Shown here: in pieces, positions 27,971 to 32,459 of the stretch
Layout: each line of letters starts with the position of its first letter
How positions within the stretch are numbered: the first letter of the stretch is position 1
NCBI GenBank assembly: GCA_002290555.1
Contig: NEUK01000012.1
Coordinates: forward strand, 1 to 32,459
Direction: 5' to 3'
Source of the DNA: Spartobacteria bacterium AMD-G4
Lineage (GTDB): Bacteria > Verrucomicrobiota > Verrucomicrobiia > Chthoniobacterales > Terrimicrobiaceae
DNA: 32,459 nt
The notes under the pieces: generated by a model
The model's input: only the letters and a program-made list of their open reading frames with translations
What the model was told of the DNA's origin: nothing
The model's database searches: none
Made by a program: the position numbers and the translations under genes

Positions 27971-29058
27971 GCCGGTTCCGGGTGTTTTTGGACGCCGTCG
28001 AAATCAAAAACCATCTGGGCGCTCGGCGGCACGAGTCCAGACACGCCAAGCCCGATCAGGCGCAGAGGGCGGTCGACCACCCCCTCCCTCCGCAGGATTG
28101 CACAAGCGATCGCGTAGATCGTTTCCGCCGCCTCAAAAGGCTCCTCCACACTTGTCTGTCTGGTCACTGTCTTAAAGTCGCTGTAGCGGACCTTCACTTG
28201 AACAGTGCGGCCAGCAAGCCGCTCCTTGCCGAGCTTCGCGGCGATATCACGGGCCTGCTCCTTGAGCGCGGGGATGAGAATCCGGCGGTCGTCGGTATCG
28301 CGCTCAAATGTTTCCTCGGCACTGATGCTTTTCACCTCGCCATCGAGATCGAGGGCGCGTGCGTCGTCCCCGAACGCGTAGGCTTTGAGTTTCGTCGCGA
28401 ACGAGCCGGCGACGGCCCGCAGGTCGCCACCATAATCCTGGATGTCGCCAATCGTGCGCAGTTCCATTCTTGCGAGCGCCTCGGCCGTCACCTTCCCGAC
28501 CCCGTGAATGGCGGATGCCGGAAGCGGCCGCAGGAAGGCCACCTTCTCCTCCTCGGTGATGCAGAAGAGGCCGTTCGGCTTTCCATGGTCGCTGGCGATC
28601 TTTGCCAGCAGCTTGTTCGCCCCGATCCCGATGCTCGCCGTGAGCTGCCTCTCCGCGCGGATCAACTCCTTCATTTGCCTGCCCAGCTCGACCACGGCCT
28701 CCCGTGTGAACACTTCAAAGGCGTGGCTCATATCAAGGTAAGCCTCATCCACGGAAACCTGCTCCACCTGCCCGCCAAATGTGGCGAGCCTCGCCATAAT
28801 TTCTCGCGACTCGGCGCGGTAGACATCCATGCGCGGGCGAATGAACACGCCATCGGGACACAGCCGCTGGGCCGTGCGCGACGGCATGGCGGACCGCACA
28901 CCATACGCGCGCGCCTCGTAACTTGCCGCACACACCACCCCGCGACGCTCGGGGGACGCTCCAACAATCACAGGCTTGCCCGCCAACCGCGGATCGTCGC
29001 GCTGTTCGACCGAGGCGTAAAACGCATCCATATCGAGGTGGAAAATAACTCGCGGCAT
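27901..29058 (-). CDS. dinB: DNA polymerase IV (Y-family)
   Basis: 'MPRVIFHLDMDAFYASVEQRDDPRLAGKPVIVG', 'SVDEAYLDMS', 'ASIGIGANKLLAKIASDHGKPNG'; clamp-binding-like 'QMVFDF' near the C-terminus. Confidence 0.96.
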   Translation of the reverse strand: MPRVIFHLDMDAFYASVEQRDDPRLAGKPVIVGASPERRGVVCAASYEARAYGVRSAMPSRTAQRLCPDGVFIRPRMDVYRAESREIMARLATFGGQVEQVSVDEAYLDMSHAFEVFTREAVVELGRQMKELIRAERQLTASIGIGANKLLAKIASDHGKPNGLFCITEEEKVAFLRPLPASAIHGVGKVTAEALARMELRTIGDIQDYGGDLRAVAGSFATKLKAYAFGDDARALDLDGEVKSISAEETFERDTDDRRILIPALKEQARDIAAKLGKERLAGRTVQVKVRYSDFKTVTRQTSVEEPFEAAETIYAIACAILRREGVVDRPLRLIGLGVSGLVPPSAQMVFDFDGVQKHPEPAQGVAFGAAGRSIAINSETVANL

Positions 29059-29064
29059 TGTGGA

Positions 29065-29406
29065 TCAGGATATGGAGATTTGCTGCCCCTCCACGAGTTC
29101 GCGGAAGCGGCCCGGGATTGTGACGAGCGAGTCGTAGCTGCCAGCCTGTTGGATTTGGCCGTTGCGAAGGAAAAGGCTGCGCGGGCAGTTGCGGTCGGTG
29201 GCGAGGCGCGGGCCGCCGTTACGGTTTGATCCGCCCTCGCCGACACGCGTATCAAGCCCCTCGGCGAGCTTTGGGATGAATTCCCACGCCTTCGCTCGGC
29301 GGCAGGCGGACTCGATCTCAGCGTCGGTCAGCAGCGGCATGTGGGGACGGACAATCGGCCACAGGATTTCGCGGGTTGCTGTCTTGCTGGTGGGATTTAG
29401 GTTCAC
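29065..29406 (-). pseudogene. Remnant of ABC transporter nucleotide-binding domain
   Basis: 'LLTDAEIESACRRAKAWEFIPKLAEGLDTRVGEGGSNRNGGPRLATDRN...LFLRNGQIQQAGSYDSLVTIPGRFRELVEGQ' resembles exporter NBD sequence, but Walker A and Walker B are absent and the LSGGQ signature reads RNGGP. Confidence 0.7.
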
Positions 29407-29589
29407 GGGACCTCTGCACGAGGCGCGTAAGATTTGGAGATTTTCCGGTTTCTTACGATCATTTTTCCAGCACGGGCCGGATCAATGAGCGAGTGTCTTT
29501 GAAACGCTTCTCCTCCCGCTTGCTCCCACCACGGAAGCACCGTGAAAATTTCATCGCTGGATCTTGAACTCCCCTGAAAGACTACCCGT

Positions 29590-30549
29590 GTGAACTTCAA
29601 ACGCATTCTTGGAACGACTGTCGCGCTTTTCCCTGTGTGGATCATCCTCGGCTGCGTCTGGGCTTGGAACCAACCGGCGGCGTGGACCTGGTTTCAACCG
29701 CACATCGAAGTCGGCCTCGGCGCGATCATGCTTGGCATGGGGCTCACATTGCGCTTTGCAGACTTCGCGGCCGTGGCGCGGGATCCGAAAAATGTCGCCA
29801 TGGGCGTGGCGGCCCAGTTCCTCATCATGCCCGCTTCCGGATGGCTCGTAGCCCGCATGTTTCAGCTCGAAACCGGTCTGGCCATCGGCCTCATCCTTGT
29901 CGCCTGCTGCCCCGGTGGCACGGCTTCCAATGTGATCTGCTACCTGGCCAAGGCCAATGTGCCTCTGAGCGTTTTACTGACGATGTGTTCCACCCTCGTC
30001 GCCATTTTCGCCACGCCACTGCTCACCCATTGGCTTGCCGGGGCGTGGTTGCCCGTCGATGCCGCCGCGCTTTTCCAATCGATGCTGATTGTTGTCATGC
30101 TGCCCCTCCTGTGCGGCGTGGCGGCAAACACGCTTCTGGGGAAAATGCGCGACCCTGAAAGAATCCGCTCTTGGGTGGATACCATCGGCCCTCTGCTGAG
30201 CGCCGCGGTCATCGTTTTGATTGTCGGCTGCATCGTGGCCTCGAAGAAGGCGGAAATTGCCCGCGCCGCCCTGCCTCTTTTTGTCTCGGTCTTTTTGCTG
30301 CACGCCTTGGGGTTCGGAGTGGGTTACCTTTTCGCCCTGGCCAGCGGCTGCAAGGAGTCCCTCCGCCGCACCATCTCCATCGAAGTGGGCATGCAGAACA
30401 GCGGCCTCGGCGCCGCGCTCGCCACGCGCCACTTTTCCCAATTCGCGCTCGCCCCGGTTCCTGCAGCCATCTCCGCCGTTTACCATTGTCTGATCGGCAG
30501 CCTGCTTGCGGCTTGGTGGCGATCCTGCCCGCCGGCCTCCGAAAAATAA
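29590..30549 (+). CDS. Bile acid:sodium symporter (BASS) family transporter
   Basis: Multi-TM protein; 'HIEVGLGAIMLGMGLTLRFADF', 'LVACCPGGTASNVICYLAKANVPLSVLLTMCSTLVAIFATPLLT', 'SIEVGMQNSGLGAALATRHF'. Confidence 0.93.
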   Translation: MNFKRILGTTVALFPVWIILGCVWAWNQPAAWTWFQPHIEVGLGAIMLGMGLTLRFADFAAVARDPKNVAMGVAAQFLIMPASGWLVARMFQLETGLAIGLILVACCPGGTASNVICYLAKANVPLSVLLTMCSTLVAIFATPLLTHWLAGAWLPVDAAALFQSMLIVVMLPLLCGVAANTLLGKMRDPERIRSWVDTIGPLLSAAVIVLIVGCIVASKKAEIARAALPLFVSVFLLHALGFGVGYLFALASGCKESLRRTISIEVGMQNSGLGAALATRHFSQFALAPVPAAISAVYHCLIGSLLAAWWRSCPPASEK

Positions 30550-30550
30550 A

Positions 30551-30568
30551 ATTCAATTTGAATTGAAT
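30551..30568. promoter_or_regulatory. Candidate regulator operator: perfect inverted repeat ATTCAATT-TG-AATTGAAT
   Basis: 8-bp arms with 2-nt spacer, directly upstream of the GbsR/MarR-like gene and just after the BASS stop codon. Confidence 0.55.
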
Positions 30569-30599
30569 TATCACGCTGATTGTGAAACGCTGATTTCCG

Positions 30600-31142
30600 A
30601 TGAGCCTCGCCGCACCACTTCTTCCTGAAACGCAAGCCCCCGATACGGCTTCCCGCGAGCACTTTGAAAACACGCTCGTCGAGGTCTTTTCCGAGCTGGC
30701 TGATCTCTTCGGCAACCCCCGCTCCCACGGCCAGATCTACGGCATTCTCTTCGCCTCCCCCGAGCCGCTGACGATGGATGACATCGCCGCGCGACTCGAC
30801 ATCAGCAAAGGCTCCGCAAGCCAGGGCCTCCGCGCCTTGGAGACGCTCGGCGCCATCGAGCGCGACGCCAGCACGCGCACTGCCACCTACGCCGCAAAGC
30901 TTGAGCTGAAGCTCCTCATTTCCGGCTTTGTCCGCCAGCGCCTCATTCCCCGCATCGACTCGAGCAAAACCCAGCTCGCCGGCCTCAAGCCCCTCCTTGC
31001 CAGCCTACCCTCCGAGCACAACGCCGACTACCAACTCCGCCTCAAGCGCGTCACCCAATGGCACGACCGCGCCCTCCGCTTCCTCCCGCTCGCCCAAAAA
31101 CTCCTCGATACCGCCTCGAAGTTCCCTACCTCTATCAGTTAA
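30600..31142 (+). CDS. GbsR/MarR-like winged-helix transcriptional regulator
   Basis: 'LADLFGNPRSHGQIYGILFASPEPLTMDDIAARLDISKGSASQGLRALETLGAIER' matches the GbsR-type wHTH pattern. Confidence 0.9.
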   Translation: MSLAAPLLPETQAPDTASREHFENTLVEVFSELADLFGNPRSHGQIYGILFASPEPLTMDDIAARLDISKGSASQGLRALETLGAIERDASTRTATYAAKLELKLLISGFVRQRLIPRIDSSKTQLAGLKPLLASLPSEHNADYQLRLKRVTQWHDRALRFLPLAQKLLDTASKFPTSIS

Positions 31143-31387
31143 CGAAAACCGCGTGCTGGAAACGCCACCACCTGACTCCTCTCGCCATGGAACGGCCACA
31201 AAAGCCGTAACCAAAGGCGGCAGCATGGGTTGAAATAGTCAGCCGCCCTTCCTGAATGATTTTGCTGTCCATGGTTTTACCAAACCGCTCCCCTCGAAAC
31301 CTCTTGATTGTAACGCCGGCGTCCCGTCTGCGAGAGTAAAGACCTCGCTGACAGGCCAGACACCCTCGCCCCTCGCCCCTTCCCTGC

Positions 31388-32119
31388 ATGCCCACAACCC
31401 GCCGCGTCCTCTCCACCGACCTCGCCTGCACCGATTACGAGGCCCTCGGCGCGCACCTCTTAGCCCGCTGTCGTGAACCCGGCTCCTACGCCGTTGATTT
31501 TTCTAATACCCACATCGTTACGATGCGGCGGCATGAGCCAACATTCGCTGCCACCACAGCCAGCATCGACATCTTCATACCCGATGGCATGCCCCTCATT
31601 TGGTGCCTGAACCGCCAAGGTGCCGCGCTCCGAGACCGCGTTTATGGCCCCACCTTCCTGCGAAAATTCCTCGCAACCTGCCCCTCCAGTTTCTCGCACT
31701 ACTTCCTCGGCGGCAGTCCAGAATGCGGAAAAAAACTCCGAGAACGCCTGCTCGAAAAAAATCCGCAACTGAATATCGTTGGCTCACAGCATGGCTATTT
31801 CACAAGCGAGGAGGAGCCTAGTGTTTTTAACACAATCATCGCCAGTCGTCCCGACTTCATCTGGATCGGCCTTGGCACACCAAAGCAGCAGGAACTCCTC
31901 CAACGCCTCAAGCCCCTCCTCCCCAGCGGCATCCTCCTTGCCGTCGGCTTCGCCTTCGATGTCAATGCCGGCACAAAACCCGATGCCCCCGCTTGGATGC
32001 AACGCGCAGGCCTCACATGGACCTACCGTCTTGCCACCGAACCCCGCCGTCTCGCAGGCCGCTACTTCTATTGGAACTCGCTCTTCCTGTATTACTTGCT
32101 GAAAACCAAACGCCCATAG
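31388..32119 (+). CDS. WecG/TagA/CpsF family glycosyltransferase
   Basis: 'DIFIPDGMPLIWCLNRQG...RVYGPTFLRKF', 'FLGGSPECGKKLRERLLEKNPQLNIVGSQHGYF', 'ASRPDFIWIGLGTPKQQELL'. Confidence 0.92.
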   Translation: MPTTRRVLSTDLACTDYEALGAHLLARCREPGSYAVDFSNTHIVTMRRHEPTFAATTASIDIFIPDGMPLIWCLNRQGAALRDRVYGPTFLRKFLATCPSSFSHYFLGGSPECGKKLRERLLEKNPQLNIVGSQHGYFTSEEEPSVFNTIIASRPDFIWIGLGTPKQQELLQRLKPLLPSGILLAVGFAFDVNAGTKPDAPAWMQRAGLTWTYRLATEPRRLAGRYFYWNSLFLYYLLKTKRP

Positions 32120-32286
32120 CGTGATACGAGGAGATAGAACCGCGGAGGACAAGGAGGTTAAGAAACCTTTGCAACATCCCGTGCCTTCTGGACACTCAAC
32201 CTGCTCTTCCAAATCAAGATTTCCTCGACGACGCCATAAAAACTCACGCCCTCACAGACATCTGGTCCACAAACCAACAGCCACAA

Positions 32287-32347
32287 TAGCGGCGCGTCTA
32301 TGACCGCCGAAAGTCGCTCCAACCCCGGCGGTCACAGACCGCCGCTA
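32287..32347. repeat. REP-like palindromic element: two inverted 22-23 nt arms, one itself a perfect hairpin
   Basis: TAGCGGCGCGTCTATGACCGCCG (32287-32309) and CGGCGGTCACAGACCGCCGCTA (32326-32347). The second contains CGGCGGTC-ACA-GACCGCCG; its reverse complement closely matches the first. Confidence 0.6.
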
Positions 32348-32459
32348 CAAAAACCAGCCGCCAGTAACCCGCTACGGCTTTTCCGCTTCCTCCCACAAAT
32401 TGACTCGCCCTGCTCACCCTGCGGGCAAACTTCGTTTGTCGTTCTCCGCTACGCTCCGG

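Noticed and set aside
27982-29229. 415-aa + strand ORF antisense to dinB
   Set aside because: The opposite strand encodes an unmistakable DNA polymerase IV; the + strand translation has no family features.
1-32459. CRISPR arrays, tRNA/rRNA genes, integrases or transposases
   Set aside because: No regularly spaced repeats, RNA-gene signatures or transposase/integrase motifs were seen by eye; a tRNAscan/Infernal run would confirm.

Overview
The window is a gene-dense bacterial chromosomal segment. Its gene content and style suggest Verrucomicrobiota or a related PVC lineage, but this is inference only. I see no rRNA, tRNA, CRISPR array or intact mobile element. On the + strand it carries: a cyclic-nucleotide-binding-domain (cNBD) membrane/coiled-coil protein; an overlapping dnaX-ybaB-dcd set; a dihydrolipoamide-dehydrogenase-like flavoprotein; two small secreted or lipoprotein genes followed by a TolC-family protein; a conserved secreted protein coupled to a PolX/PHP DNA polymerase; a LysM/YkuD protein; a polysaccharide deacetylase; a BASS-type transporter followed by a GbsR/MarR-like regulator; and a WecG/TagA/CpsF glycosyltransferase. 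On the - strand the main block is nusA-infB-rbfA-nrnA-truB-ribF. It runs without a gap into a circularly permuted ATP-grasp/alpha-E fusion and two transglutaminase-like proteases, a predicted but uncharacterised peptide-modification module. Other - strand genes are an SDR, a polyprenyl synthase, a squalene/phytoene synthase and dinB. The items most worth a second look are: (i) the ATP-grasp/alpha-E/transglutaminase module coupled to the translation operon; (ii) a YkuD protein whose catalytic SHGC motif reads GIGG, so it is probably a pseudoenzyme; (iii) the cNBD-TM-coiled-coil protein; (iv) a perfect 8-bp inverted repeat next to the GbsR-like gene; (v) dcd occupying the usual recR position; (vi) a G9 tract inside the tolC-like gene; and (vii) an ABC-transporter nucleotide-binding-domain remnant.
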